From: CAYJLC01 sp964370735
GTDB lineage: Bacteria > Bacillota > Clostridia > Oscillospirales > Butyricicoccaceae
DNA length: 49,506 nt
Assembly: GCA_964370735.1 (NCBI GenBank)
Contig: CAYJLC010000012.1
Coordinates: 1-49,506, forward strand
Reading direction: 5' to 3'
Positions 24,660 to 33,276 of this stretch are shown piece after piece. The notes beneath the pieces were generated by a model, which saw only the letters and a program-made list of their open reading frames with translations, searched no databases and had not been told where the DNA came from. Positions within the stretch are counted from its first letter, which is position 1, and every line of letters begins with the position of its first letter. The position numbers and the translations under genes were made by a program.

Positions 24660-25757
24660 ATGAAAGATTTGACATATAAAAGAGCAGTTTTTTTAATTTC
24701 TTACACATTTTTATTATTTGCATTATCCATGAATTTAGCCTTGGTTTTTGAGATGATAAACAGGCTATTTTCAGCAGTAATTCCAATTTTTATTGGCATT
24801 TTTATAGCATTTATTGTAAATTTACCACTAGAAAAAATTGAAGAAGGATTAAATATTCGTCAAAAACACAGGCGAAGTATTTCAATTTTTATCTCATATT
24901 TTATATTTTTGCTGTTTTTTATGACAATTTTATTCTTTTTAGCGCCTGAAGTCACGAAAAGTGTTGAAAATTTAATAATTAATAGCGATGAGTATTTAGA
25001 AAATTTTGATAGCTACCTAAATGAAATAAAAACTAAGCTTAAAATACCACAAAACGTGTGGAATAAGCTGAATATAAATGCTAATTCAATAATAGAAATC
25101 ATTAACAGATTTTTTGTGTCTACAATACCAAATATATTTGAATTTACAAAAATTTTTGCTACTGGCACAATGAATTTTGTACTAGGAATAATTTTATCGT
25201 TTTATTTTTTATTCAACAAAGAAAAGCTTGTAAATTTATTAAATCGGATAATAAATGCTTTTATCTCAGAGAAAAAGAAAGAATATTTAAAGAAAATTGG
25301 GAAAATCACAAATAAATCCTTTAAATCTTTTATAACAGGGCAATTGCTTGAAGCTGTAATTTTAGGAACATTGTGCACTATTGGGTTATTACTACTCAGA
25401 GTAGATTATGCAATGTTAATTGGCATAACAGTAGGTTTTTTTGCAATAATACCGATTTTTGGTGCTATTTTAAGCGTAATACCGTCGATTTTATTACTTC
25501 TTGTGTCAAATCCGCCACAGGTTATTACTTTTTTGATATTCATTATAATTTTACAACAAATAGAAGGGGACTTTATATATCCGCGCGTTGTAGGGAAGTC
25601 AATAGGTATTTCAGGGATTTCTGTTATGATTTCGATAATAATCTTCGGAAATCTCTTTGGTTTCATTGGAATTTTAGTAGGAGTGCCTGTTTTTAAAGTT
25701 ATTTTAATTATAATTAATGATTTTATAGAATGGAGAATATCTAAAAAAGAAAATTAA
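24660..25757 (+). CDS. AI-2E/PerM/YtvI-family transporter
   Basis: A 365-aa membrane protein of the AI-2 exporter (PerM) superfamily. It has two N-terminal helix pairs, a soluble amphipathic region (about residues 95-150), and the conserved C-terminal block (LLLRVDYAMLIGITVGFFAIIPIFGA ... EGDFIYPRVVGKSIGISG). Members export AI-2, sodium or other solutes, and YtvI-type members occur in spore formers; the substrate is unknown here. AAAAAGGAG precedes ATG 24660. Confidence 0.85.
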   Translation: MKDLTYKRAVFLISYTFLLFALSMNLALVFEMINRLFSAVIPIFIGIFIAFIVNLPLEKIEEGLNIRQKHRRSISIFISYFIFLLFFMTILFFLAPEVTKSVENLIINSDEYLENFDSYLNEIKTKLKIPQNVWNKLNINANSIIEIINRFFVSTIPNIFEFTKIFATGTMNFVLGIILSFYFLFNKEKLVNLLNRIINAFISEKKKEYLKKIGKITNKSFKSFITGQLLEAVILGTLCTIGLLLLRVDYAMLIGITVGFFAIIPIFGAILSVIPSILLLLVSNPPQVITFLIFIIILQQIEGDFIYPRVVGKSIGISGISVMISIIIFGNLFGFIGILVGVPVFKVILIIINDFIEWRISKKEN

Positions 25758-25765
25758 TAAAGTTA

Positions 25766-25794
25766 TTGACAAAGCTAGATTATTGGTGTATTAT
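25766..25794 (+). promoter_or_regulatory. Promoter of the phage-tail-like cassette
   Basis: TTGACA (25766-25771), a 17-base spacer and TATTAT (25789-25794), a near-consensus housekeeping promoter. Confidence 0.7.
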
Positions 25795-25806
25795 AAAAGT
25801 ACAAAC

Positions 25807-25821
25807 TACACGATACGTGTA
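25807..25821. promoter_or_regulatory. Palindrome, candidate operator
   Basis: TACACG-ATA-CGTGTA is a perfect 6-bp inverted repeat around the start of the predicted transcript, 12 bases after the -10 box and before the AAAGGAGG ribosome site. The binder is unknown. Confidence 0.5.
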
Positions 25822-25836
25822 AACAAAGGAGGAAAA

Positions 25837-26923
25837 ATGCTTTATACAAAATATTGTAAACTAAATAAACCAGAACCTAGTGACATCGTCGATATCGATG
25901 TTTTAAATGAAAATATGGATAAGTTAGACACTATTTTCAATCAAATTGCCAATCAAAATTTAATCATCGATGGTGGTTTTAATGTGTGGCAAGAAGGCGA
26001 AGAAATTAGCGTAAATTCTGCTGGAATTTCTTATACTGCTACTATGTGGGCAATGTTGCTTTCAGATGCAAATGGTTCGTATAAACTTAAAAAAATAACA
26101 AATGGAGCACAAATTATGTGTGAAAATGGTGGACTTTCTGATATGGAATTTTATCAATTTATCCCGTTTTCTTATGATGCAAAAGAAGGAGTTTCTATTA
26201 GTTTTGGTGCAAAAGCTAGCACGCAAACAAATGCAAAATTTAAACTATATGCTGTCAAAAACTCGATAAAAACTGAGATTTTTTCCGAAAACTATGTAAT
26301 TTCAGAGGATAAAGAAAGATTCTCTTTCTATGTAAATCAAGACTTGTCAGATATTGATATGATTAAAATTTCTGTTTTAGACATTGAAAATGGTATGAAT
26401 ACGGGTGAATTTATTGAAATTTCAGAAGTAAAGCTTGAACTTGGTGGGGCGAGCACAGGTTTTAGCTTTGAAAATTATTATGATTCGCTAAAAAACACTT
26501 ACCCTTTTTTTCAGAGAATTAAGGGATTTAGCGCAGGAACAGTTCGTCAAAAAATTATTTCTAGCGTGAATTATGATAGAATTTGCTTATTTACTGCAAA
26601 TGTAAAGCTGGAATTGCCATTTCGAATTACACCAACTATCAGAGATTTCGAGTGTTATTATGCTTGTGCATTTAATGAACTTGATCCTAATGAAGATTGC
26701 ACGCCACCAGCTGTATCTTACTATGCAAGAAAAGAAATGTCACAAAATGTTTCATTAGACTATAATGAAGGTGATTTTNNNNNNNNNNTTTTATATTAAT
26801 TTAGTTATAGAAACAGGAGTTTTATCGATTAGAAACATTGCTAGTATATCTGAATATGGGGCATATTTTAAAGATAGTGTAGTTGATATTGCACAAATAG
26901 ATTTAGATGCGAGAGTATATTAA
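25837..26923 (+). CDS. Phage tail-fibre-like protein (xkdV position), interrupted by a gap
   Basis: Codons 1-314 (25837-26778) are followed by 10 Ns, and the last 44 residues resume at 26789 in another frame and stop at 26923. The N-terminus (LNKPEPSDIVDIDVLNENMDKLD) resembles tail-fibre heads. The body has the phage receptor-module pattern NLIIDGGFNVWQEGE ... KLELGGASTGFSFENYYDSL, like the N-x-L-x-GDFQVWQRG ... ELELG-x-ATPF module common in Clostridia prophages, probably a jelly-roll carbohydrate-binding domain. The downstream small gene and XkdX-like gene support a tail cassette. ATG 25837 follows AAAGGAGG. Confidence 0.75.
26779..26788. other. Assembly gap (10 N) inside the tail-fibre-like gene
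   Basis: The left frame ends on a codon boundary and the right frame starts at 26789, so the missing length must be a multiple of three; 10 is a placeholder. Confidence 0.9.
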
Positions 26924-26934
26924 AGGAGATAATT

Positions 26935-27261
26935 ATGATAGAAAACCCTATTAAAGTCCTAATAAAAGTTGATGAATTTGGACAGGTCACACAAGTTACT
27001 TCGTCGGCATTTTCAAGCGAAGAAGGATATATTGCAATAGATGAAGGCTTTGGTGACAGATATGTTCATGCTCAGAATAATTATTTTGAAAAACCTATGA
27101 GAAATAATATTTCAGGGTATACATATAAGTATGTTGAAGGAAAAATTGTTGAAAATGACGCTGTTTTAGCACAAGATATTCAAGATTTGCCATCTGAAAC
27201 TGAAAAACTTCGTGCAGATGTTGATTTTTTATTAATGCTAAATGGAAGTTTTGAGGTGTAA
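26935..27261 (+). CDS. Small tail-cassette protein in the XkdW position
   Basis: A 108-aa protein. The N-terminal part alternates beta-strand-like segments (IKVLIKVDEFGQVTQVTSS) and the C-terminal part is a charged helix ending LPSETEKLRADVDFLLMLNG. That ending resembles small proteins lying before XkdX in Bacillota prophages. AAGGAG precedes ATG 26935, 11 bases after the tail-fibre gene, and the XkdX-like GTG begins one base after its stop. Function unknown; possibly tail assembly. Confidence 0.6.
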   Translation: MIENPIKVLIKVDEFGQVTQVTSSAFSSEEGYIAIDEGFGDRYVHAQNNYFEKPMRNNISGYTYKYVEGKIVENDAVLAQDIQDLPSETEKLRADVDFLLMLNGSFEV

Positions 27262-27262
27262 A

Positions 27263-27400
27263 GTGAGTAGAATTGCATTGATGATTAAAGGTTATTATGA
27301 GCGAAAATTATGGACATTATCGCGAGTTGATGTGGCATTAGAATTTAATATCATCACTCAAAGTGAATATGATGAAATCGTAAATAGTAGCATAGAGTAA
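27263..27400 (+). CDS. XkdX-family small phage protein
   Basis: A 45-aa protein starting at GTG 27263 (reads MSRIALMIKGYYERKLWT then a helix ending ITQSEYDEIV). The pattern, a basic MIKxYY-x-x-LWT start followed by V-x-x-A-x-E-x-x-x-IT-x-x-EY-x-EI, is that of XkdX proteins encoded just after tail-fibre genes in PBSX-like prophages. AGGTG lies upstream at the end of the previous gene. Function is not known beyond its tail-cluster location. Confidence 0.75.
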   Translation: MSRIALMIKGYYERKLWTLSRVDVALEFNIITQSEYDEIVNSSIE

Positions 27401-27404
27401 ATTT

Positions 27405-27429
27405 AAAGCCCCTTTTTTGGGGCTTTTTT
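27405..27429. terminator. Terminator between the XkdX-like and sigG genes
   Basis: AAAGCCCC-TTTTTT-GGGGCTTTTTT, a 5-bp GC stem extended by A-T pairs, directly before the 60-N gap. Confidence 0.85.
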
Positions 27430-27489
27430 NNNNNNNNNNNNNNNNNNNNNNNNNNNNNNNNNNNNNNNNNNNNNNNNNNNNNNNNNNNN
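27430..27489. other. Assembly gap (60 N)
   Basis: The gap removes the last codons and stop of sigG. Its true length is unknown. Confidence 0.9.
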
Positions 27490-28233
27490 AGCTGATTTTT
27501 CTAACCTTGAAACTTGTGCTTGAGAGATACCGATTTCTTTTGCTACCTCAGTTTGAGTTCTGCCGATATAAAATCTCTTGTTTAGGATGTCTTTTTCCCT
27601 ATTATCAAGGTTTGAAATCGCTTTTTTGAGGCTAATGCTTGCAATCCAGTCCTCTTCGGTGTTTTTTGTGTCACGAATCTGCTCTAAAAGGCAAATTGCA
27701 TCGCCATTATTCGAATAAACTGGCTCATAAATCGAAACTGGGTCACAAATCGCTTCTAAGGAATTTGCAACTTCCTTTTCAGTTACTTCTAAAAGTTCGG
27801 CAATTTCTTTTAAAGTTGGCTCGCGACCAAGCTTTGTTAGCAATGTTTCTTTTGCTGTCAGCGATTTATATGCGAGGTCTCGAATCGAGCGTGACACGCG
27901 TAGAATACTGTTATCTCGTAGGTATCTTCGAACTTCGCCTTGAATCATAGGAACTGCATAAGTGCTAAAGCGTACTCCGAATGATGTATCAAAATTATCA
28001 ATGGCCTTTATAAGTCCGATACACCCAATTTGGAATAAATCATCAATATTTTCGCCTTTTTGCGAGAATTTTTGAATACATCTTAGCACAAGTTTTAAAT
28101 TTCCACTGATAATTTGCTCTCTAACTGACCTGTCACCAGCTTGGAGCCTCGTAATTAGTTCGATATTTTTGTCATTCGTTAGCACTGTCAGTTTAGCTGT
28201 ATTTACACCACATAAATTAACTTTCGCATACAT
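27490..28233 (-). CDS. sigG: Sporulation sigma factor sigma-G (3' end in gap)
   Basis: Forespore-specific RNA polymerase sigma factor acting after engulfment. The visible 248 residues contain the sigma-G hallmark CGVNTAKLTVL (residues 8-18), region 2 (GNLKLVLRCIQKF, DDLFQIGCIGLIKAIDNFD, FSTYAVPMIQGEVRRYLRDN), region 3 and region 4 (RFYIGRTQTEVAKEIGISQAQVSRLEKSA). Sigma-G normally ends about 10 residues later, so the stop lies in the 60-N gap; the apparent continuation to 27403 is read-through into the terminator. GGGAGG precedes ATG 28233. The usual spoIIGA-sigE neighbours are absent. Its presence indicates an endospore-forming lineage. Confidence 0.95.
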
Positions 28234-28347
28234 TTTAAAACCTCCCTTGCATATAAAGAAGTATTCACAGATATGAGAAATTTAATTCAAAAAAATATTT
28301 CTTTATTTAGAAAAATATGTTAAAATAAATTATAAAGGAGATATTTT

Positions 28348-29004
28348 ATGTTTAAAAATGATTGGAGCAAAATGCTCGAAAATGAAGTGAATTCGACATA
28401 TTTCGCTGAGCTTATGAAAAAAATAGATAATTTATATGAAGAAAAAGAAATTTATCCAAAAAAAGATGAAATTTTTAACGCATTTAATCTAACTTCGTAT
28501 GAAAACACAAAAGTTGTGATTTTAGGGCAAGACCCATATCATGGCGAAGGAGAGGCTCATGGGTTGGCTTTTTCGGTGATGGATGGTGTGAAAATTCCAC
28601 CGTCACTCAGAAATATTTACAAAGAAATCGCCAATGAATTTGAAACTCAAGTCACGCGAAACGGGAATTTAACTTATCTTGCAAATCAGGGTGTATTATT
28701 GCTAAATTCAACGCTTACAGTGGAAAAAGACCAAGCTAATAGCCACAAAAGTTTGAATTGGAGCAGGTTCACCGATGGTGTTATAAAAATTCTAAATGAG
28801 AAGGAAGAGCCTTTAGTTTTTATGCTTTGGGGAAATTTTGCAATAAAAAAGGCTGAATTTATCACAAATGACAGGCATTTGGTGTTAAAATCAGCACATC
28901 CAAGTCCGCTTTCTGCAAGCAGAGGTTTTTTTGGAAATAATCACTTTTTAGAAGCAAATAAATTTTTACTAGGTAACCATAAAAAGGAAATTAACTGGAA
29001 TTAA
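28348..29004 (+). CDS. ung: Uracil-DNA glycosylase (family 1)
   Basis: Removes uracil from DNA to start base-excision repair. The 218-aa protein has the water-activating motif GQDPYHG (residues 60-66, catalytic D62), AFSV, the NSTLTV strand, and the leucine-loop motif HPSPLSASRGFFG near the C-terminus. Length and motifs are normal. AAGGAG precedes ATG 28348. It is divergent from sigG. Confidence 0.97.
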   Translation: MFKNDWSKMLENEVNSTYFAELMKKIDNLYEEKEIYPKKDEIFNAFNLTSYENTKVVILGQDPYHGEGEAHGLAFSVMDGVKIPPSLRNIYKEIANEFETQVTRNGNLTYLANQGVLLLNSTLTVEKDQANSHKSLNWSRFTDGVIKILNEKEEPLVFMLWGNFAIKKAEFITNDRHLVLKSAHPSPLSASRGFFGNNHFLEANKFLLGNHKKEINWN

Positions 29005-29037
29005 TGACATATATATAGTGTATATAGCCGATTTTGC

Positions 29038-29066
29038 TTGACGTATTCGCATATATATTGTATAAT
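29038..29066 (+). promoter_or_regulatory. Promoter of the cytidylate kinase-like gene
   Basis: TTGACG (29038-29043), a 17-base spacer and TATAAT (29061-29066). Confidence 0.7.
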
Positions 29067-29095
29067 ATATACATAGATAAAGGATGGTGGTTTGT

Positions 29096-29692
29096 ATGAA
29101 CAAAATTATTACAATAAGTAGGGAATTTGGCAGTGGTGGTAGGACAGTCGGCAGACTTCTTGCAAAAGAACTGGGCATTCCTTGTTATGATAGAGAAATA
29201 GTTACAGAATTATCAATTAAAAGTGGTTTTTCTGAGGATTTTATCAGAAATGAAGGAGAATATGCAAACTCAACAAATAGTTTCTTATTCAACCTTTCTC
29301 AAGCTGCAATTTCGCCAGTAGCTCCAACGCTATCACTGCAACAACAACTTTATATTTTGCAAAGCAATCTTATTAAGGAGCTTGCTGAAAAAGGTTCATG
29401 TGTAATTATTGGACGTTGTGCTGATTATATTTTAAAAGAACGCGACGACGTTTTTAATGTTTTCATTCATTCTGACGATGAGTTTAGAACAAAACGTATA
29501 GTCGAAGTATATGGTGAAACTAAAGAAAGCCCTGAAAAACGTATTCGCGACAAAGATATTAAAAGAAAAATTTACTATAAAAATTTCACTTATAGAGATT
29601 GGGGAGTTGCTAAAAATTACGATATTTCTCTTAATACAGCAAGTATAGGCGTTGAAAGATGTGTGAAAATCATAGTCGATGCGTTAAAATAG
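29096..29692 (+). CDS. Cytidylate kinase-like family protein
   Basis: A 198-aa P-loop kinase of the cytidylate-kinase-like family (AAA-like NMP kinase fold). The N-terminus ITISREFGSGGRTVGRLLAKEL is the phosphate-binding loop of this family, followed by YDREIV and a helical lid. IIGRCADYIL and KRIRDKD occur in the second half. True CMP kinases are longer and end differently, so the substrate is uncertain. ATG 29096 with AAGGATGG is chosen over an in-frame ATG 12 bases earlier that lies within that site. A DUF3784-like membrane gene follows 31 bases later. Confidence 0.82.
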   Translation: MNKIITISREFGSGGRTVGRLLAKELGIPCYDREIVTELSIKSGFSEDFIRNEGEYANSTNSFLFNLSQAAISPVAPTLSLQQQLYILQSNLIKELAEKGSCVIIGRCADYILKERDDVFNVFIHSDDEFRTKRIVEVYGETKESPEKRIRDKDIKRKIYYKNFTYRDWGVAKNYDISLNTASIGVERCVKIIVDALK

Positions 29693-29723
29693 TCATCGAC
29701 TGATATTTTAAGGAGATGAGGTT

Positions 29724-30056
29724 ATGTTAGTTTATAGTGTATGTGCTATTATAGGTTTGATTTTTATTGTTTCCGGAGTTTTATGTCTATTTGCGAAAAA
29801 ACCAGTTGCTTTTTACATTAAAGCTACAAAAAAACATAATGTAGCAGATGTTAAAAAGTATAATAAATCTATTGCAAAAATGCTTATTTCGTATGGTTTA
29901 GCAATAATTTTATTCTCAATTCCTATATTGTTAGCAGAGCAAAATTCGATGTTTTTCCTAATTCCTATTTTTGGAATTATTTTATCATCACAAATTTTAA
30001 TTTTTGTACATTTAAACACATGCGTAAAGAATGACACTTATAATTTTAGACATTAG
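29724..30056 (+). CDS. DUF3784-like small membrane protein
   Basis: A 110-aa protein with three hydrophobic segments (about residues 5-22, 50-68 and 75-95) and a basic loop between the first two (IKATKKHNVADVKKYNKSIAK). The pattern resembles DUF3784 proteins. AAGGAGATG precedes ATG 29724. It overlaps the 3' end of the convergent MocR gene by 4 bases. Function unknown. Confidence 0.65.
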   Translation: MLVYSVCAIIGLIFIVSGVLCLFAKKPVAFYIKATKKHNVADVKKYNKSIAKMLISYGLAIILFSIPILLAEQNSMFFLIPIFGIILSSQILIFVHLNTCVKNDTYNFRH

Positions 30057-31420
30057 ATTTCTAAAATCTCTACGATTTTATCGATAATTCGTGGAATTTC
30101 TTCCATATCCAAACCACTAAAACTGAAAAGAAAAGTTAGATTTTCGTTTTCAAATTCAATTATATCGATTAGCAAAAATTCGTCTTTGAAATTTTTAAGA
30201 AAATCAATCGACCTTTTAGTTTTACAACTCAATATTATATGAAATCCCGACTGATTGTTTGATACTTTCAGTCGGTTTTTGTATTTTTGATTGATATATT
30301 TTGTGATAGATTGATTTTTTGCACGATAAACAGAATTTATACGCTTAAGGTGCTTTTCCATATAGCCTGAAGAAATGGTTTTCGCGAGCGCTAATTGCTC
30401 AAGTTTTGAAGAAGTATGTGTGTATTTAGATTTTATATTAAAGTAATTTTTCAGTAGTTTTTTCGGCAAAATCATAAAACTTATACGCAAAGAGGGTAAA
30501 AAAGTTTTAGAAAAAGAGCCTAGAAAAATGGTGTTATCATACAAATCTAGCCCTTGTAATGAGGAAATTGGCTTGGAATCGTAACGAATTATACTTGCAT
30601 AATCGTCTTCGATAATGAAAGAATTATGGCGATTTGCATAGTCGATTAACTCTAAACGCTTGTCGATTGTCATGATTTTACCAAGTGGGTATTGATAAGA
30701 AGGGCTGACGTAAATTAATGCATTTTTCTTGTCTTTAAGCGCAGAAATATCTATTCCATCGTCTAAAACAGGAACTTTTTTTATCTTATAATTAAAATCG
30801 TCGAAAATGTATTCTACTTTTTTGTAGCCTGGATATTCTAAAAAAGCAGTAGAGTAATTTGGCTTTAAAGTTCGAATTAATATAGAAATTAGCGTTTGTA
30901 TTCCACTAGCGATGACGATTTGTTCAGGTTTTGCGTTACAACCTCTATGCGTACGAACGAAATTAGCAATGGCAAAACGCAGTTCGTATTCGCCTTGTTC
31001 ATCACCTAAAACGGTTAAATCGACATTAGGATCGGACAGGATTTTATTGTAATTTTTTCGCCAAATATCCGCCTGAAAGCTGTTTTTGTCGATGCTATCG
31101 TTGATATAGATGATATTATCCTCTTTGTAGTCAAGGTCTAAATGGTCAGTAGAAGCGATATTTGGCGTAATATTACACACAAAATAGCCTTTATATGGTT
31201 CATTTTTGATAAAACCTTCGGTTTGAAGTTGGAAATATGCAGAAATAATAGACGAATTACTCACTTTTAAACTTTCGGATGCTTTTCTGATAGACGGTAT
31301 CCTATCGGTTGAATTATAGATGCCTGAAAGTATGTTTTCTTTGATTTTTTCATAAATCTGTGTGCTTATTTGTGTGTCAGAACTTCTGTCGATTTCAAAT
31401 AAAAAGTCGATTGATTTCAT
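30053..31420 (-). CDS. MocR-type regulator (GntR HTH + aminotransferase fold), PdxR-like
   Basis: A 455-aa regulator. Residues 1-75 are a GntR winged helix-turn-helix (SGIYNSTDRIPSIRKASESL ... SAYFQLQTEGF). Residues about 100-455 are a fold-type I aminotransferase domain with the PLP lysine in LGSFSKTFLPSLR and the conserved EDDYAS and YVSPSYQYPLG motifs. MocR proteins use PLP as sensor. It is divergent from an ECF S-component gene, and repeated CTGTA/TACAG half-sites lie between them, so control of vitamin B6 uptake is a reasonable inference. CAGGAG precedes ATG 31420. Confidence 0.88.
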   Translation of the reverse strand: MKSIDFLFEIDRSSDTQISTQIYEKIKENILSGIYNSTDRIPSIRKASESLKVSNSSIISAYFQLQTEGFIKNEPYKGYFVCNITPNIASTDHLDLDYKEDNIIYINDSIDKNSFQADIWRKNYNKILSDPNVDLTVLGDEQGEYELRFAIANFVRTHRGCNAKPEQIVIASGIQTLISILIRTLKPNYSTAFLEYPGYKKVEYIFDDFNYKIKKVPVLDDGIDISALKDKKNALIYVSPSYQYPLGKIMTIDKRLELIDYANRHNSFIIEDDYASIIRYDSKPISSLQGLDLYDNTIFLGSFSKTFLPSLRISFMILPKKLLKNYFNIKSKYTHTSSKLEQLALAKTISSGYMEKHLKRINSVYRAKNQSITKYINQKYKNRLKVSNNQSGFHIILSCKTKRSIDFLKNFKDEFLLIDIIEFENENLTFLFSFSGLDMEEIPRIIDKIVEILEI

Positions 31421-31515
31421 AAACTGTACTCCTGTGAAAATAAAAAACTGTATATTTACAACGTTACAGTTTTATTGTACTATAAGTACAGATAAAAAAC
31501 AAGGGGGAAATTCAC
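31421..31515. promoter_or_regulatory. Divergent control region with CTGTA/TACAG half-sites
   Basis: Half-sites CTGTA at 31424-31428 and 31448-31452 and TACAG at 31465-31469 and 31487-31491. The inner pair extends to a perfect 9-bp inverted repeat, AAAACTGTA (31444-31452) and TACAGTTTT (31465-31473). A plus-strand promoter TTTACA (31455-31460), 17 bases, TACTAT (31478-31483) overlaps it. The layout fits binding by the adjacent MocR protein. Confidence 0.65.
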
Positions 31516-32049
31516 ATGAAAAAAATTACAACAAAAGACATCGTTTTAGTAGGGGTATTTGCGGCAATGATTTTTGCACTGACAAAATTCGGCGGATTTT
31601 CAATTCCTACTCCAACAGGTGCAACAATGCTTAAAACAGCAAATATTTTATGCATTTTATCCGGAGTTCTTTTGGGAAAAACCCATGGAGGGCTTGCAGC
31701 AGGCTTTGGTTCGATGATATTCGACTTAACAGACCCAAGATTTATTTCTAGTGCACCGTTTACATTCGCATTTTTCTTCATTATGGCATTTTTAGCAGGC
31801 TTAGTGTATGAAAAGTTAAATAATATTGCTCTAGCAAGCTTTATAGGCGCATTTTCGTATGTTATTTTGTATTTTTCAAAAAGCGTAATTTCAACAGTTT
31901 TAGAGGGAAGTCTTTTTGTCCCAGCGCTTATTGCAAATTCATCTAAACTCGTGACTTCTGGAATAAATGCTGTTGTTGCAACGATTTTTGCAGTAGTAAT
32001 TTATCCTGCACTTAAAAAAGCATTTATGCAAGTTAAAACAGCAAAGTAA
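31516..32049 (+). CDS. ECF transporter S component
   Basis: A 177-aa membrane protein with about six helices and the S-component look: TTKDIVLVGVFAAMIFALT at the start, small-residue-rich first helix, GVLLGKTHGGLAAGFGSMIFDL in the middle. S components capture a vitamin and share an EcfAAT module encoded elsewhere. The divergent PdxR-like regulator suggests a B6 vitamer as substrate, but sequence alone does not prove it. A GGGGG-rich ribosome site precedes ATG 31516 and a terminator follows. Confidence 0.82.
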   Translation: MKKITTKDIVLVGVFAAMIFALTKFGGFSIPTPTGATMLKTANILCILSGVLLGKTHGGLAAGFGSMIFDLTDPRFISSAPFTFAFFFIMAFLAGLVYEKLNNIALASFIGAFSYVILYFSKSVISTVLEGSLFVPALIANSSKLVTSGINAVVATIFAVVIYPALKKAFMQVKTAK

Positions 32050-32055
32050 AATAAG

Positions 32056-32082
32056 ACGGGAAGAGAAATCTTCTCGTTTTTT
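32056..32082 (+). terminator. Terminator after the ECF S-component gene
   Basis: ACGGGAAGA-GAAA-TCTTCTCGT, a 9-bp stem with one G-U pair, followed by TTTTTT. Confidence 0.85.
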
Positions 32083-32151
32083 GAATATTTTGTTGATATT
32101 TATAGTATTTTATATTATAATACTAACAGTATGCGATTAGGAGGATATAAA

Positions 32152-33174
32152 ATGCTATTTTTTATAAATGATTATAGTGATGGGATGCATGAAAATATTT
32201 TAAATGCATTAATCAAAACAAACGGTGACCAACAGGTTGGTTATGGAAATGACGAACACACAAAAAATGCGTGTGATATCATTAGAAAAGTTATAAACAA
32301 ACCAAATGCCGATGTGCATCTTTTAGTGGGTGGCACACAGACAAATAAAATTGCTTTAGCAGCATTTATGCGCCCTTTTGAGGCAGTGATTTCATCAAAT
32401 TTAGGACATATTGCAGTGCACGAAACTGGTGCTATTGAAGCGACAGGTCATAAAGTTATTGAAATGTATTCACCAGAATCGAAACTTACTCCAGAACTTA
32501 TTGAAGAGGCTGTGCGTTCGCATTTTAGCGAGCATATGGTAGCACCAAAAGTGGTTTATGTGTCAAATTCAACTGAATTAGGTAAAATTTATACAAAAGC
32601 CGAACTTACTGCGATTAGCGAAACGTGTAAGAAACATAATTTGTACTTATATCTTGACGGAGCAAGGCTTGCAACGGCGCTTACTTCCGAGAAAAATGAC
32701 TTAACTTTAGAGGATATTGCAAGTTTATGCGACGCATTTTATATCGGAGGCACAAAAAATGGTGCATTAATGGGCGAGGCGCTTATTATTTTAAATGATG
32801 ATTTAAAAAGTGGAGTTAGACATATTATTAAGCAAAATGGTGCATTGCTTGCAAAAGGTAGATTTTTAGGCATTCAATTTGAAGAATTATTTAAAGATAA
32901 TTTATATTTTGACATAGCAAAACACACAAATGTGACAGGTAAGATGCTTGCAGATGTTATCAGAAAAACACCATATAAATTTGTATCCGAGCCTGAAACG
33001 AATTTAATTTTCGTAATTATTCCTAATGAAATTCATGAAAAATTAAAGACTCTTTGTCATTACGAAGTAGACGGTTTTTACGATGAAAACCATACAATTT
33101 GTCGTTTTGTGACATCTTTTAAGACGAAGATTGAAGATATTTACGAATTTGAAAAAGTTCTACTAAATTTATAA
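32152..33174 (+). CDS. ltaE: Low-specificity L-threonine aldolase
   Basis: A PLP enzyme that splits L-threonine or allo-threonine into glycine and acetaldehyde. The 340-aa protein has the beta-eliminating lyase fold: HIAVHETGA (residues 86-94), LDGARLATA (168-176) and the PLP lysine K202 in IGGTKNGALMGEA. ATG 32152 with AGGAGG upstream is chosen; the in-frame ATG at 32131 would contain that ribosome site. It is a single-gene unit with its own terminator. Confidence 0.9.
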   Translation: MLFFINDYSDGMHENILNALIKTNGDQQVGYGNDEHTKNACDIIRKVINKPNADVHLLVGGTQTNKIALAAFMRPFEAVISSNLGHIAVHETGAIEATGHKVIEMYSPESKLTPELIEEAVRSHFSEHMVAPKVVYVSNSTELGKIYTKAELTAISETCKKHNLYLYLDGARLATALTSEKNDLTLEDIASLCDAFYIGGTKNGALMGEALIILNDDLKSGVRHIIKQNGALLAKGRFLGIQFEELFKDNLYFDIAKHTNVTGKMLADVIRKTPYKFVSEPETNLIFVIIPNEIHEKLKTLCHYEVDGFYDENHTICRFVTSFKTKIEDIYEFEKVLLNL

Positions 33175-33179
33175 TCTTT

Positions 33180-33217
33180 AAAATGCAGGGTGCTTAGCTA
33201 TCCTGCATTTTAAATAA
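33180..33217 (+). terminator. Terminator after ltaE
   Basis: AAAATGCAGG (33180-33189) and CCTGCATTTT (33202-33211) form a 10-bp stem; the tail AAATAATTTT is less uniform than usual. Confidence 0.7.
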
Positions 33218-33276
33218 TTTTAGTAAAATTTTGATATGGTATAAGTTGTACTTATATGCGTATTAAATTAAATTAC

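Noticed and set aside
27417..27629. Plus-strand frame through the 60-N gap
   Set aside because: It is antisense to sigG and consists partly of unknown bases.
28234..28330. Sigma-F/sigma-G type promoter before sigG
   Set aside because: GAATA-like elements exist but without a properly spaced -10 sequence, so I do not annotate it.
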